From Brachypterus glaber (Eukaryota > Arthropoda > Insecta > Coleoptera > Kateretidae): a stretch of 64,000 nt of DNA. The translations under genes were made by a program, and so were the position numbers. The stretch lies in the NCBI GenBank assembly GCA_958510825.1, contig OY294045.1, positions 12,451,916 through 12,515,915 of the forward strand, read 5' to 3'. Position 1 is the stretch's first letter; every line of letters begins with the position of its first letter. This document shows, one piece after another, positions 34,401 through 45,230 of the stretch. Under the pieces are notes generated by a model. It had not been told where the DNA came from, ran no database searches, and worked only from the letters and a program-made list of their open reading frames with translations.

Positions 34401-34851
34401 AATGCGTGTTCTTATAGGCCTATAAAAGGTTAGTACTTTTTTTCTTTTGGGTTGGCAAGATAGGACAAAATAATATCGCTTGGCGTTTTCCGTGCAAATG
34501 TCAACACCGCTTTTAAGTTTAGGTTTCTACGAAATTGTGTTTTAAGTTAATTTTTACCGTGGTAAAATTGTAACTTGGTTACTTGAAGTGAAAGAGAAGA
34601 GCTGACTATAAAATAAAGTTTGTTCTAAGAATTTCAAACATTGCGAAAATTGTAATGCCAACCCAAAACAAGAATCGCCAAATCGGTCATCAATTTAAAT
34701 GTAAGTTTTTTTTTTAATTTTAGAGCAAAATAGAAAAAATAGTATAAAGCACTTAGTACTTTAGAAAACTCGCCGCAAGCGGCTCGTTTTCCAAACTTGT
34801 ACTCGTAAGCTAAAAACGGGTGTTATGAAACTAGTACTTTAATATACTATT
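34401..34851 (+). mobile_element. Family G repeat, copy 1
   Basis: Collinear with 61863-62340 and inverted relative to 52223-52745 and 63638-64000. It contains TCTTTTGGGTTGGCAA, CGTTTTCCGTGCAAATGTCAA, then a stem CTCGCCGCAAGCGGCTCG and the terminus TAGTACTTTAATATACTATT. The left ~20 bp are missing. Non-coding. Confidence 0.8.
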
Positions 34852-35344
34852 TTGTGCCTTTTCTTGTTTAAGTCAGGTCGACTTTTAGGCAAAATACCAT
34901 TATTTAACGCCGTTAAATTAACGGTATTAGAAAATAATTAGAACCCAGTTTTTTTGCAGATTTCTTATCCGTAAAATCACTAGTTAGCTAGTTATAACTA
35001 GTTAACTAGTTATAATTATATATTTCTGTACGTGTGGATTCCATTCACGTGAAAATTTAAACTTCTATAAAAAATAATTGTATCTCATCTTTATGCTGAT
35101 AGGTTTTCCTAATGTATCTTTAATGTTTCATATCCGTATCATTTTAATATGCCATTTAGTACAGGTTTCTCTACAGAGTACACTTTTAGAAATAAAAAAA
35201 AGCTATCAAAATTAATTCTGCAAAACTAATTTTGAATACTTAGTTCGAAAACAAATCACAGCTTAAAACACCAGACTATTTTTTTTTTTTACAATAATTA
35301 TTATTATAATTTGAAGGGTTTTTTATTGTGCGGTTTACTTTCCA
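34852..35344. other. AT-rich spacer
   Basis: Contains a local run of TAACTAGTTATAACTAG units near 34979-35012. No gene. Confidence 0.4.
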
Positions 35345-35665
35345 CGGTGAGTTTTAAACGATTTTTTTTTTTTGAAACAAGCCATTTCCAAATATTTCAT
35401 TTATAATGACCCATACTAAAAGCCTCAAAATAGAATCGTTTTAGAAATAATTGTTGTGTGTTTGGTAAAATTTTAAGAAATGTATTCCTTTTTTTTATAT
35501 TTACCTTCATGTGGTAACCAAGTGTCCATATTTTTCCGGATCAATATAAAATTAAGCTTTTCAAGTAGCTATTTTGGGGCTTTTAGTATGTGTAAATACA
35601 AAATGCAATATTTAGAAATGGCTTGTTTAAAAAAGAAAACAATAGTTTAAAACTCATCGTGTTTC
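35345..35665. mobile_element. Foldback element, ~90-bp arms
   Basis: ACGGTGAGTTTTAAACGATT ... ACAAGCCATTTCCAAATATT ... ACTAAAAGCCTCAAAATAG (35354-35432) faces CTATTTTGGGGCTTTTAGTA ... AATATTTAGAAATGGCTTGT ... TAAAACTCATCGTG (about 35570-35661). Arms are imperfect, with a ~135-bp centre. Confidence 0.65.
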
Positions 35666-35721
35666 GGAACTGAGTTTGCCAAATCATGGGTATTTTTTTA
35701 CTGTAGTAGGTCGATATTTTC

Positions 35722-35775
35722 AGGTAAGGGAACGTTCAAGTATTACGTAACGTAAATTTTGATCATTTTGGACGG
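35722..35775. mobile_element. Half of a family K MITE
   Basis: GGGAACGTTCAAGTATTACGT then AAATTTTGATCATTTTGGAC matches one arm of the 56646-56799 element. It is joined directly to family F at about 35771, a chimeric junction. Confidence 0.65.
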
Positions 35776-36400
35776 TCCCGCGAGCGCGGAATGATCATTC
35801 CATACGTGTTGTAGACTATACTTTTTCTTCGACTGCAAATATGAAACACTGTATGGCTTTAAACTGCGGACAAGGTTAAAAACAATGTTTTTTGTGACTC
35901 GACATTATAAATGCAACAAAATACATATTTTTAAATAAGGCAATTAATGTTATTTATTAATTTTATCAAATCCTTACTTAAAAATGATATTTATTTAATC
36001 TTGGCACATATTTACAAATTATAATACAAAAATTGAAGGTTATGTCAGATTGTTGTGACAGATATCACGTATAAATATTTAACAATAGATGGAGCAGTTT
36101 TAATTTTTTGAACTAAATTAATAAAAAACTGGTCAAATATTAAAAAAAAACTAAAAGTCCAAACTTTATGTAATTTTAACAAAACTTTAAATTGCATTAA
36201 ATTATTCAATGTTTCATGGTAATATATATATATTTTTGCTAATTTTGCTACAGTTTTCTTTACTTTTATAAGCAAGAGATGGCACTACATGTGCTCATTC
36301 TAACACTTGATACGGAATATTCATACCGTATCTAGAGCTAGAATGGATTCATTCTGTGTTTGACAAGTGTGTGTATTTGCTTACATTCTAATACAGTCCT
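35771..36400. repeat. Family F repeat, copy 2
   Basis: Matches 28010-28650 from GGTCCCGCGAGCGCGGAATGA onward, including TATGGCTTTAAACTGCGGAC and GATGGCACTACATGTGCTCA. The first hairpin arm is missing because of the family K junction. Confidence 0.8.
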
Positions 36401-36609
36401 AGAAAAAATAGTTTCGAATTTCCTAAAATCGCCAAAAAACGTGCTAGACAAAACATTCTTGGATACAAATGTGTTTCTTGGTAAAAATAAGAAAATTTGA
36501 AATTTCATTTTTTTTATTTTTCTTATTATCGTTTAAAAAAAATATTTTTTTTTTAAATAATTTTTTTTTTATTTTTTTTTATATTTGGGAAAATGAAATA
36601 TATAATTTA

Positions 36610-36730
36610 CTGTGAATAGCACATCTGGCTTCGGTGCTAGGGATCGTGTGTTTGAATCCCACTTAGGGCGTGGTTGTTGTGTGTTGTCTTTATCGAATAT
36701 TATTATGTATATTGAAAAATAAATAAACTT
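36610..36730 (+). repeat. SINE-like segment with weak Pol III boxes
   Basis: TGGCTTCGGTGC (36626-36637) resembles an A-box, and TGTTTGAATCC (36649-36659) is 9 of 11 to the B-box, but their spacing is short for a tRNA. The following GTTGTTGTGTGTTGTC and TATGTATATTGAAAA parallel the sequence after the head at 37912. Could be a decayed tRNA-derived SINE. Confidence 0.35.
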
Positions 36731-37029
36731 TATCTGGTTAAAAAGGAAATTTCCTAAAGACAAAAAAAAATTAAAAAAAAAAAACAAAAGTACATATCTT
36801 CAGGGCTTGTTTATAATTTTATATTATGCTGTTGTAACGCTTACTTTGATTATTCTTATTGCAAAAGTGAATTTAAAGGATTGTGCTGTAATAAAAGTCC
36901 ATTGTATGTTAATTTACCAACACCTATCTTTTTTAGAGTTCACACTTGTTGCTAAGAATAATTTGTTTTAAATGAATAAAAAATGACACAAAGGCTATAC
37001 GAGAATAAGATGTAAATAGAAATTTATAC

Positions 37030-37867
37030 CGGGTGTTTCAGGAAGGTGGTTAACCCCTCTTAACTTTTTTACTTTTTTAGTTTGGGTCTTGAAATTTGCA
37101 GAAGCTATATTTTGTATAATTTAAGATTTTTTGACAAATTTTGAAAAATTTTTGAAAAATTTTTGGCACTTCCGGTTTCTCCAAAAGTTGGTCGAACCTT
37201 TGATTTTTAAATAGAACACCCTGTATATTTTTACATATTTTAGTTCAAAAATAAATTCTGAGAAAAAGCACGTGTCACTTGTCAAATTTTGAGAGGTCAT
37301 GTAATTTTTTTGTTAAATCTTCATTTTAAATCTTTTGTGTTTTAATGCTAAGTTCTTCCAAATAAAGTATTCATGTGTGGTATCAAAATGTTCACAAAAA
37401 AATTCTCTTTTATTTTAACCTAATGAGACACCCTTTTTCCGTTTGAAAAAATGACTTATGGAACAAAGTATCATTTTCGAACTTTTAAAAGACCACCACG
37501 TTTAGAGTTTTGGGAAAAAATCAAAATAGTATTTTTCTGAAGATACCAGACCAACAATAAAGCGAAGAAGCGAAATTTAAAATACTCTAGATTTTAAATA
37601 AAATTTTAAATAAAAAATTACATGTCCTGTCAAAAATTGACAAGTGGCACATGCTTGTTTTCAGAATTGATTTTTAAATCGAAATATGTAAAAATACACA
37701 GAGTGTTCTATTTAAAAATCGAGAGTTCGCTTCATTTCCGATGAAACCGGAAGTGTCACAAAATGCCTAACCATGTCAAAAAATCCTAAATTATACATAC
37801 ATACATACATACTACATAAAAAAGTAAAAAAGTTAAGGCGGGTAAACCACCTTTCTGAAACACCCGG
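37030..37867. mobile_element. Family E MITE, complete copy (838 bp)
   Basis: TA-flanked (37028-37029 and 37868-37869) with termini CCGGGTGTTTCAGGAAGGTGG and the inverted CCACCTTTCTGAAACACCCGG. The inverted similarity continues inward for some 250-340 bp (TGTCACTTGTCAAATTTTGA against TCAAAAATTGACAAGTGGCA). Non-coding; short frames are incidental. Tc1/mariner-like target preference. Confidence 0.85.
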
Positions 37868-37894
37868 TATAATATACAAAAATAATATAAATAG

Positions 37895-38090
37895 AATTAA
37901 GCTGCACAAGATGGCTAAAGTTGCACAATATGTACAGATGCTGCCGGTCCTGGGTTCGAGTCCTACTCAGAGCATTGTTGTCTATTATAATAGTAGTGTA
38001 TGTATACTAAAAACAAGCCGTGAAGATATTATCTTCATATTATGTAATAAAAAAAATAATTAAAAAAAATATTTTTTAATTAAAAAAAAT
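37895..38090 (+). mobile_element. Candidate tRNA-derived SINE
   Basis: A-box-like TGGCTAAAGTTG at 37912-37923 and a perfect B-box GGTTCGAGTCC at 37953-37963, 41 bases apart start to start, as in tRNA heads. An AT-rich body and an A-rich tail follow near 38045-38070. No clear target duplication. It is not a functional tRNA: no closed acceptor stem is apparent. Confidence 0.5.
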
Positions 38091-38580
38091 CAATTTTGTT
38101 TTAAAAAAACTTTTTTGTAAAAATATTTTTTCTTTTATTTTTCTTTTTCAATAATTAAAAATTTTTATTATAGAAATATGGATAATTGACGAAGAAGATT
38201 TAATATTAAAAAAATGAATAAAAAAAAAAGAAAAATTGATGCTTTAATTGATTTTTAGCAAAAGTGAAAATTTCAATCATTCGGATCACAATGAAAAAAA
38301 AATCGCAGTTTGAATTTGAACTTTTGAGTTCCTTTGGGATACATTAAGGTTACAAAAAGTCCTAAAAACGCATTTTTTTACGTTTTTTAAATCAAGTTTC
38401 TCCCATAAAAAAAGATTGTTCGATAAACAATAAAAACATCTTATATAATAAACTTCGAAGTTTTCAGAACCATACTCAAATTTTCTGTAGAATCATTAGT
38501 TCCCGGGTAATTAATTATCAAGTTTAAAAATGTAATTTTTTGCTTTTAAAGCCGATAACTTAAGTTATATTATATATTTT
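38091..38580. other. AT-rich spacer
   Basis: Homopolymer-rich; no feature supported. Confidence 0.4.
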
Positions 38581-38648
38581 ATGTTATTTTAAAATGTACG
38601 CATTCCCACCCAGTAACTGGCTTAGGCTGTTGGGTGGTTGTAACCAAA

Positions 38649-38699
<51 letters not shown>

Positions 38700-38701
38700 A
38701 A
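38581..38701 (+). mobile_element. Possible LINE 3' end with (TAAA)n tail
   Basis: CACCCAGTAACTGGCTTAGG then TGTTGGGTGGTTGTAACC precedes a TAAA run of about 13 units (38648-38700). A short structured 3' region before a simple repeat tail is typical of a 5'-truncated retroposon. CCACCCAGTAAC and GTTGGGTGG form a small stem. No coding part. Confidence 0.4.
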
Positions 38702-39697
38702 TCATCGTACAGAGCTCCTTTAGCTCTCAAATTAAATAAGAAGAATCAAACTAAAAGAGCTTTTAGAAAAAATCACAACAAATTTATTGAAGACCGTGGA
38801 ACTCTTTTTATGATTACTCAAAAATAGCCAATGATAAAAATATTTTATGTCAAGATCTTAAAACTAAAGACTTAAAGCTTCAATTTGCCTGTCCTATCAT
38901 TGATCTACGACCATTTTTCGCGAAGTTACAGCCTTTTAAAAATCACCTAAAAATTGAGGATAATTTTTAATATCCTTTAATTTTTGCGTCTAGTGTACTT
39001 ATCAATATATTGGTAGATTTTGCTAATCGTTCTCTCAGTGTGTTATTACTTTTTGAACTGCATTAAAAAAGATGCCAAAAAGTGGCGCTGTCCCGTTTCA
39101 ACGTTCTCTGAACTACACATTATTTACTTGTTATCATATGTATTATCTTTTTTATTCCTTGTTAAAGTTTAATATGAATTTATGATTAATTTTAAATTAT
39201 TGAAAAATAAATAATTAACAATCAATAAAAAATAATCAACAAACATTAAATAACGATTTAGGTATTTTCATAAAAAAAAACGAATCTTTATACACTAGGT
39301 CTGTTGCCTGTATATCTCAGATAATCATGCAAACTCCCAGTGGGGACAATTAAAAGGAATTTATAAAAGCGAGAAGATTAAACCAGCCATGACTAAGGTA
39401 ACTACTTTCGTTTAAAGTATTGACAATGTGAAATGTAAAAAAAATAGCAAAAGCTTTTTCGTAACATTTTCATTTACATTGACCAATATATTTAAAATGG
39501 TTTACTGACAAGTCTTAACATCAAAGTTATGAAAAAATGAAAAGTGGCAATTAGTGTTGCTTTGAAAATAAATAATAAAAATATGTTTGCAAAAAAATAT
39601 ATACTGTTTCAAATATGATATTTGATATTTAAAATACCTTACATAAAAAAGGATATACAATAAAATATCCCGTCGAGGAAATATGTAAAAGCACATT
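38702..39697. other. AT-rich spacer
   Basis: No gene, tandem repeat or shared family seen. Confidence 0.4.
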
Positions 39698-40347
39698 TAC
39701 AATACGGGATTGTATTGTGGGGAGGGTCCAGTCATGCAGAAAGGTTGCTTATCATTTAGAAGAGGTCGGTAAGGTTGATATCGGGCGCAGAGTATAGAGA
39801 CCACTGTAAACCTTTATTTGTAAAGCACGAAATAATGACCGTAACATCCTTGTACCTTTTTAATTTAGCATTATATGCATTGAGTAATAAGGATCTTTTT
39901 ATATCAAACTCTGAAATCTCCGAGGGTCCTGTAACTAGACATGCAACTGATATCTCAATTCCTCAACATAGACTAGTTTTTTATGAAAAAGGACCGATCT
40001 TCATGGGGATAAAGCTTTTAAATAAATTACCTGTTTGTCTCAAGGAAGGAACTATGTCTCAATTAAAAAGTAAGCTAAAATCATTTTTTCTTAGTAATCC
40101 TTTTTATAACACTAACGAATTCTTTCAATTTAATTTTCAAAATTACCAGTGTTCATAATATCTTTTTTTTTTATTAAGTCTTATATGTATGTCACAGTAT
40201 GTCTCTTGTAACATATCAGGTAGTTACTTATGCATTTTATATTATATTTTATATATGTGTTTTTTTTAATATTAAATATTGAATTTTGACAATATCCGAT
40301 ACTTGTAAAAGTCTGTGGAAATAAATATATCTTATCTTATCTTATCC
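39698..40347 (+). mobile_element. 5'-truncated LINE, 3' end with (CTTAT)n tail
   Basis: Coding remnant 39703-40158, then an AT-rich 3' UTR, ending AAATAAATATATCTTATC with CTTAT repeats (40330-40347). The tail differs from the ATT tails of the other two LINEs, so it is a different family. Confidence 0.8.
39703..40158 (+). pseudogene. LINE reverse-transcriptase C-terminal region
   Basis: Starts YGIVLWGGSSHAERLLII, then TAG at 39757-39759 where related LINEs have CAG (Gln), then KRSVRLISGAEYRDHCKPLF. The open part from 39775 gives 127 residues, with HEIMTVTSLYLFNLALYAL and GIKLLNKLPVCLKEGTMSQL near the end. This block (LWG, QKRxxRxIxG, CxPLF, NKLP) is the conserved C-terminal region of Jockey/CR1-like LINE ORF2 proteins. 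The catalytic domain is missing. Confidence 0.82.
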
Positions 40348-40356
40348 AGCTTCAAA

Positions 40357-40440
40357 ATATCGTCATGTGAGGATTATAATGTTCTATATCCATAGCAAAT
40401 CCAATGGATATAGAACACTATAATCCTCACATGACGATAT
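40357..40440. repeat. Near-perfect hairpin, 37-bp arms
   Basis: 40357-40393 is inverted at 40404-40440 with a single mismatch and a 10-bp loop (AGCAAATCCA). It lies just after the LINE tail. No target duplication seen; the DNA would extrude as a cruciform. Confidence 0.85.
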
Positions 40441-40576
40441 GCTCTAAGAAAAATGAGCTATGAAAAATATTTTGGAGCTTTAATAGTATATTGTTTTACT
40501 AAGAGGAAAAGTGAAGCTGTTTTTTACTAGTATGTAGAATTTACGGAGTGAAACATACTATTTTTTCTTCAAGTAT

Positions 40577-40629
<53 letters not shown>

Positions 40630-41095
40630 TTATGGCGTACAAGGTGAGCTCCTCCCATGCTAAAGTTGCGGCTAAAGTGGGCTCCGCGGCAAGGTGAGCT
40701 CCGATACACGGAGCCCACTTTGCCAAACGCTAAAAATATCGCCAAACATCTTATTTTAAGGTGTAGATTCATTCTCTAAAGTTTCAGCTGGACTCCATTT
40801 TGGTCGCTATCATGAATATGTATACTTTTTTAGTTTGCGTGTATATTATTAGATGGCGGCAATTGTAAACCTTAATATACAGCTTTGGATACCTTCAGCG
40901 GTCAACCTGGAATCCACTACGCTTGGCAATGCAGCATATGTATATTTTATACACCTAGCGGTTATGGTAAACTCATATAAATAAAAGTGAATCTTTGACG
41001 GCTTATAATAATGCAACAAGAAAACAACACTCTATTTTATTTGCCTAAACTAGTAATATGAAAATACGGATCATTTATTTTACTATTTAGTGCAT

Positions 41096-41185
41096 CATTG
41101 TGTTCTCGGGTGGGATCATTGAGTTCTCGGATGGGATAATTGAGTTCTCGGATGGGATCATTGAGTTCTCGGCTCGGCTCGGAGG
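41096..41185. repeat. Short tandem repeat, ~21-bp unit
   Basis: About four units of ATTGAGTTCTCGGATGGGATC with small changes. Part of the 2.4-kb insert. Confidence 0.85.
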
Positions 41186-41604
41186 AAAAAAACTATTTTA
41201 TATAATAGGCTGACTGAAATTATTGTTTATTACTTGCAAAAAGTATTACATAAGCATGGAGAGCCCCAAATAAGCTTTTATAAACCAAGAATTGAGATCC
41301 CAGTAACTTTGAATACCTATAGCAAATAAGTTGGGCTCCTTAGTCACGTGGTTGATGTATATCTTTCGAAAATATATTGAATACCTATCTAAATACCTTT
41401 AGCAGATAAGTTGGGCTCCTTAGTCACGTGGTTAATGTATATCTTTGGAAAATCTATTGCTCTAGCGTTTAAGTTGAGCTCCATGGAGCTTGATCTAGCG
41501 ATGCATCGACATTCTCTTTTTAGTCACGTGACTATTGCAATGGTTCTCTGTTATTATTATTTTTTAAAAACCTTTCAAATAAATACAATAAACGCCATTG
41601 TTCG

Positions 41605-42590
41605 AATCAGCCAGAAATCACAAAAGTCGTCCGCCATTTTGACCAAAATTTTTTAATATATGGCACAGAAAACCCCCAGATACCGATTTTGGTTCGAATT
41701 GGCAATTAATGACACAAATCATCCGCCATGTTGATGCCGCCATTTTGATTTTTTTGTAATTATGACAAAAAATTCGTAATCTACTACCCCGAAAAACCCC
41801 TGATACCGATTTTGGTTCGAATCGGCCAGAAATCACAAAAGTCGTCCGCCATATTGGCGCCGCCATTTTGATTTTTTTAATCTTAACAAAAAATTGGTAA
41901 TCTATGACCCCGAAAACCCCCTGATACCGATTTTGATTCGAATCGGCCAGAAATTACAAAAGTCGTCCGCCATATTGGCGCCGCCATTTTGATTTTTTAT
42001 TTTGACCAAAAATTCGTAATCTACGACCCCAAAAACCCCCTGATACCGATTTTGGTTCGAATCGGCCAGAAATTACAAAAGTCGTCCACCATATTGGCGC
42101 CGCCATTTTGATTTTATTAATTTTAACAAAAAATTCGTAACCTACGACCCCGAAAACCCCCTGATACCGATTTTGGTTCAAATCGGCCAGAAATCACAAA
42201 AATCGTCCGCCATATTGGCGCCGCCATTTTGATTTTTTTTAATTTTGACAAAAAATTCGTAATCTACGACCCCGAAAACCCCCTGATACCGATTTTGGTT
42301 CAAATCGGCCAGAAATCACTAAAGTCGTCCGCCATATTGGCGCCGCCATTTTGATTTTTTTAATTTTAACAAAAAATTCGTAATTCACGACTTCGAAAAC
42401 CCCCTGATACCGATTTTGGTTAAAATCGGCCAGAAATCACAAAAGTCGTCCGCCATATTGGTGCCGCCATTTTGATTTTTTTTAATTTTAACAATAAATT
42501 CGTAATTCACGACCCCGAAAACCCCCTGATACCGATTTTGGTTCAAATCGGCCAGAAATCATAAAAGTCGTCCGCCATATTGGCTTAAAA
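41605..42590. repeat. Minisatellite, about eight ~121-bp units
   Basis: Each unit contains CGGCCAGAAATCACAAAAGT, CCGCCATATTGGCGCCGCC, ACAAAAAATTCGTAATCTA and ACCCCCTGATACCGATTTTG. Starts fall near 41607, 41697, 41822, 41943, 42062, 42183, 42306, 42427 and 42547. The first two units are more diverged. Open frames across it simply reflect the repeat. Confidence 0.9.
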
Positions 42591-42780
42591 ATGCCAAATA
42601 AAGGGCGATTTTGTGAGGCCATTCAGTGCAGGTGGGGCCACGTAACATCTATCGAATCCCCACAAAAAAAAATTTTTGGCGCCCCCGCCGTCGTCCCCAT
42701 ATCAAATAAACGTTATTAAAAATACCAAATAAAGGGCGACTTTGTGCGGCCATTCAGTGTAGGTGCGACCACGTATTTTA
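42590..42780. repeat. Direct repeat, ~60-bp units
   Basis: GCCAAATAAAGGGCGATTTTG ... GGCCATTCAGTGCAGG (about 42592-42650) recurs as ACCAAATAAAGGGCGACTTT ... GGCCATTCAGTGTAGG (about 42723-42777). Confidence 0.8.
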
Positions 42781-43140
42781 TTTAAAAAAACATGACAACA
42801 CCGCAAGGAGCCCAGGTTGCTTAAAATACCCAATACACGGAGCCTGCTTTGCCGATAGGTATGGTAATACACGTCAAAGGAGCTCAACCTAACCGCTACA
42901 TGTATGGGATCCCGTCTTGTACTTTATGTGTATAGTGGTATACACGAAATATACACAAGGACTCCACCTTTCACTCTATGTATAACGGAGCTCACCTTAA
43001 CCGCTATCTGAGTATATATATATATATATATATATATATTTTAAATATCAATTTTTGAATTTCATTTATTCAGTAATAAAGTATGTTTTTTTTATTAAAA
43101 TAGACCAATAAAACCCTTTCGAAATAAACTTAAACCTTCT

Positions 43141-43287
43141 TTAGCTCATTTTAAATTTTTTTCGTAGGCTAAATCGTGCCCTTTTCGTTTGGACTTTTCG
43201 GGATTTCGAAGATAACTTGTCTAATATAGTATTTGCAATTTCGGAGAGATTTGTAGGTGTATAAACCATATATTCTTCTTCAATCAT
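43141..43287 (-). pseudogene. Small family C ORF, second copy, 48 residues
   Basis: Reads MIEEEYMVYTPTNLSEIANT and continues ILDKLSSKSRKVQTKRARFS before the stop at 43141-43143. Agreement with 17483-17611 is high to residue 32; the 13-bp difference after it puts the copies in different frames. Function unknown. Confidence 0.35.
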
Positions 43288-43540
43288 TTTTAATCAATTT
43301 CACACAAGGTTTTTGCACAGAATCTCGAGTCAATCACCTGTTTACATAATAAACAAACAAGTTTGAAATATGGCTGTCATCAAAGTCAAAGAGTGCTGCC
43401 TCCAGTGGTGGTTTTGCTAACTATTTTTTTTTTTACGGCGTACAACAATGAACTCATTTTTTTACTGTAAAAAAATAGATCACTTCTAACTAGTGTGTTC
43501 AGTTATAAAATATAAACATTTTAGTACGCTTGAAGAAAAA

Positions 43541-44380
43541 ATATCTTTTTTTTTACAAATAATTACCACTAAATATCCAACAACAAAATATACCAATTTT
43601 TTTTGTATTCCAGCTTATAATTACAAAAATGTGGTTTGATTCATAAATCAATCTGACGTAACATAACAAAAAATATATAATCTTTAATAAAAAAGACCAA
43701 TTTTGTGATATTTTGTGGCTAGGATATTTTATGGAGAACTCGAATTCAAATTTTGCCAGATATTTTGACACTGGATATTTTATCAGAGACACCGGATACT
43801 TTATTTCCCAGATGTTTTGGTAAAAATTAAAGAATATTTTGGAAAAAATAAACAAGAATGTCGCTACTTTAGTGAATCAAGTTACTTTAAAAATGACTAT
43901 TGTAAGATGTTTTATCCACGTAAATATGTCAATTTAATGAAGCTTCACATCTTAATGATACCATCTAGCCCTAATTGAGAGCAATTAACAGCTAACGAAA
44001 TGACTAATGCTCATGCGCACATACTGCTTCCTACCTTTTGTCTGGATACATCTTTTATAGCTCTAAAGGCTATAGCCTTGAGTAGGATGAGTTTTCCATT
44101 TTTTATTTACTTGTATATCATATATCATTAACAGTTCCAAATACCTGGAAAATGCATCTTGGATTATGAAGTTAGAAACATAACTTAGTGTGATTTGGGA
44201 AGTTTTAGTGGAACTTGAAAATTTGATTTATTTGTTTCTATTTATTTTATTGCTTTCCCCTTTTGATAATTTTCAAAATTTCGGAAAGCCTTGTATTCGT
44301 GCAAAAATTTTCAATTTTTTGCTTATTTTTGCTTTTTAAGACGTGTCATGCCGATATAAATAAATTTCAAGCAAAAAATA
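43541..44380. other. AT-rich spacer
   Basis: A 100-codon frame on the reverse strand (43855-43553) reflects GATATTTTATCCGGTGTC-like internal repetition and is not convincing. No recognised element. Confidence 0.4.
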
Positions 44381-44416
44381 AATTGTCGGTCGGTCGGTCG
44401 GTCGATCGGTCTGTCC
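44381..44416. repeat. GGTC microsatellite
   Basis: Seven near-perfect (C)GGTC units. It lies ~190 bp before the minisatellite. Confidence 0.85.
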
Positions 44417-44576
44417 GGGAAATCTTATGGGCAAGATAAATTAAGAACGCTTTAAGATAGAGACTTGAAATTTGACATACGGGTATGTTATCAAAAGTTC
44501 TAGCTCGGGATTGTTTTTGGTGAACATTGGGGAGCACCAAGCGGGACAAATGAGGAAAAATACATTTTCTTTTTAA

Positions 44577-45230
44577 TTTGAAAATTGCTATATAGGGGTT
44601 TTTAAGGTTGCTGAAATTGAATCTGATAATAATTTTTTTCTAACTCTACCCTCGAGGGGGCGAGGGGGTAAATATTTTTAAATATTTTAAATATTTTCGT
44701 CAGAATTGGTATATAGGGGTTTTTGAGGTTAGCGAATATGAATCTGATATTATTTTTTTTAAATTTCACCCCCAGAGGGGTGAGGGGTAGTTCTCGTGAA
44801 AACTGGTATATTGGGGTTTTGGGGGCTGCTGAAAGTGAATTTGATAATAAAATAATAAAATTCTAACTCCACCCCCAAAGCGGTGGGGGTAGCTTTCTTG
44901 AAAATTGGTATATTGGGGTTTTTCACGTTGCTGAAATTGAATCCGACAATAAAAAAAGTCTTAATCCACCACCTGAGGGGCAGGGGGTAATTTTCTTGAA
45001 AACTTATATATTGGGCTTTTTGAGGTCGCTAAAACTGAATATTTTAGTAAATCTTTTTAATTTCACCCCCTGAGAGGTGGGGGTAGTTTTTGTGGAAATT
45101 GGTGTATTGGGGTTTTTAAGGTTGCTGAAAGAGAATCTGATAATAAAAAATTTCTAACTGCACCACCTAAGAGGCGATGGGTAGTTTTCGTGAAAATTGG
45201 TATATTTTTAAGATTGCTAAAAGTAAATCT
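44577..45230. repeat. Minisatellite, seven ~100-bp units
   Basis: Units start near 44577, 44702, 44796, 44899, 44995, 45095 and 45191. Each has GAAAATTGGTATATTGGGGTTTTT, then GGTTGCTGAAA, GAATCTGATAATAA, TTCTAACTC and CACCCCC or similar. Two further units lie at 10170-10350. Divergent units suggest an old array. Confidence 0.85.

Larger units (their letters stand above)
40579..43039. mobile_element. 2.4-kb insert bounded by TA repeats
   Basis: (TA)n at 40579-40626 and 43013-43039. Just inside, TACAAGGTGAGCTCC (about 40637) faces GGAGCTCACCTTAACC (about 42988), giving short inverted termini. The interior contains repeated AAGTTGGGCTCC/GTGAGCTCC phrases, a ~100-bp direct duplication (about 41310-41450), a short-period repeat (41100-41180) and a ~121-bp minisatellite (41605-42590). 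No protein-coding frame of note. The uninterrupted family C copy has only ATATATA at this spot. Confidence 0.65.
40482..43540 (-). mobile_element. Family C element, reverse copy split by a 2.4-kb insert
   Basis: Reverse complement of 17235-17889: 40482-40578 matches its right end and 43040-43540 the rest. Between them lies 40579-43039, bounded on both sides by TA repeats. This copy also lacks part of the inner stem near 40545. Confidence 0.75.

Noticed and set aside
37912..37975. Possible functional tRNA gene
   Set aside because: The B-box is perfect, but no closing acceptor stem or anticodon arm can be drawn, and an A-rich tail follows; called as a SINE candidate.
40541..40772. Open frames with long Ile-Tyr repeats on the reverse strand
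   Set aside because: They are translations of the TA microsatellite and the border of the 2.4-kb insert.
41411..42181. Frames of 75-82 codons in and beside the minisatellite
   Set aside because: They repeat with the ~121-bp unit, show no protein family and change frame between units.
43553..43855. 100-codon reverse-strand frame
   Set aside because: Made from internally repetitive AT-rich sequence (ATATTTTATC-like units); no recognisable domain.
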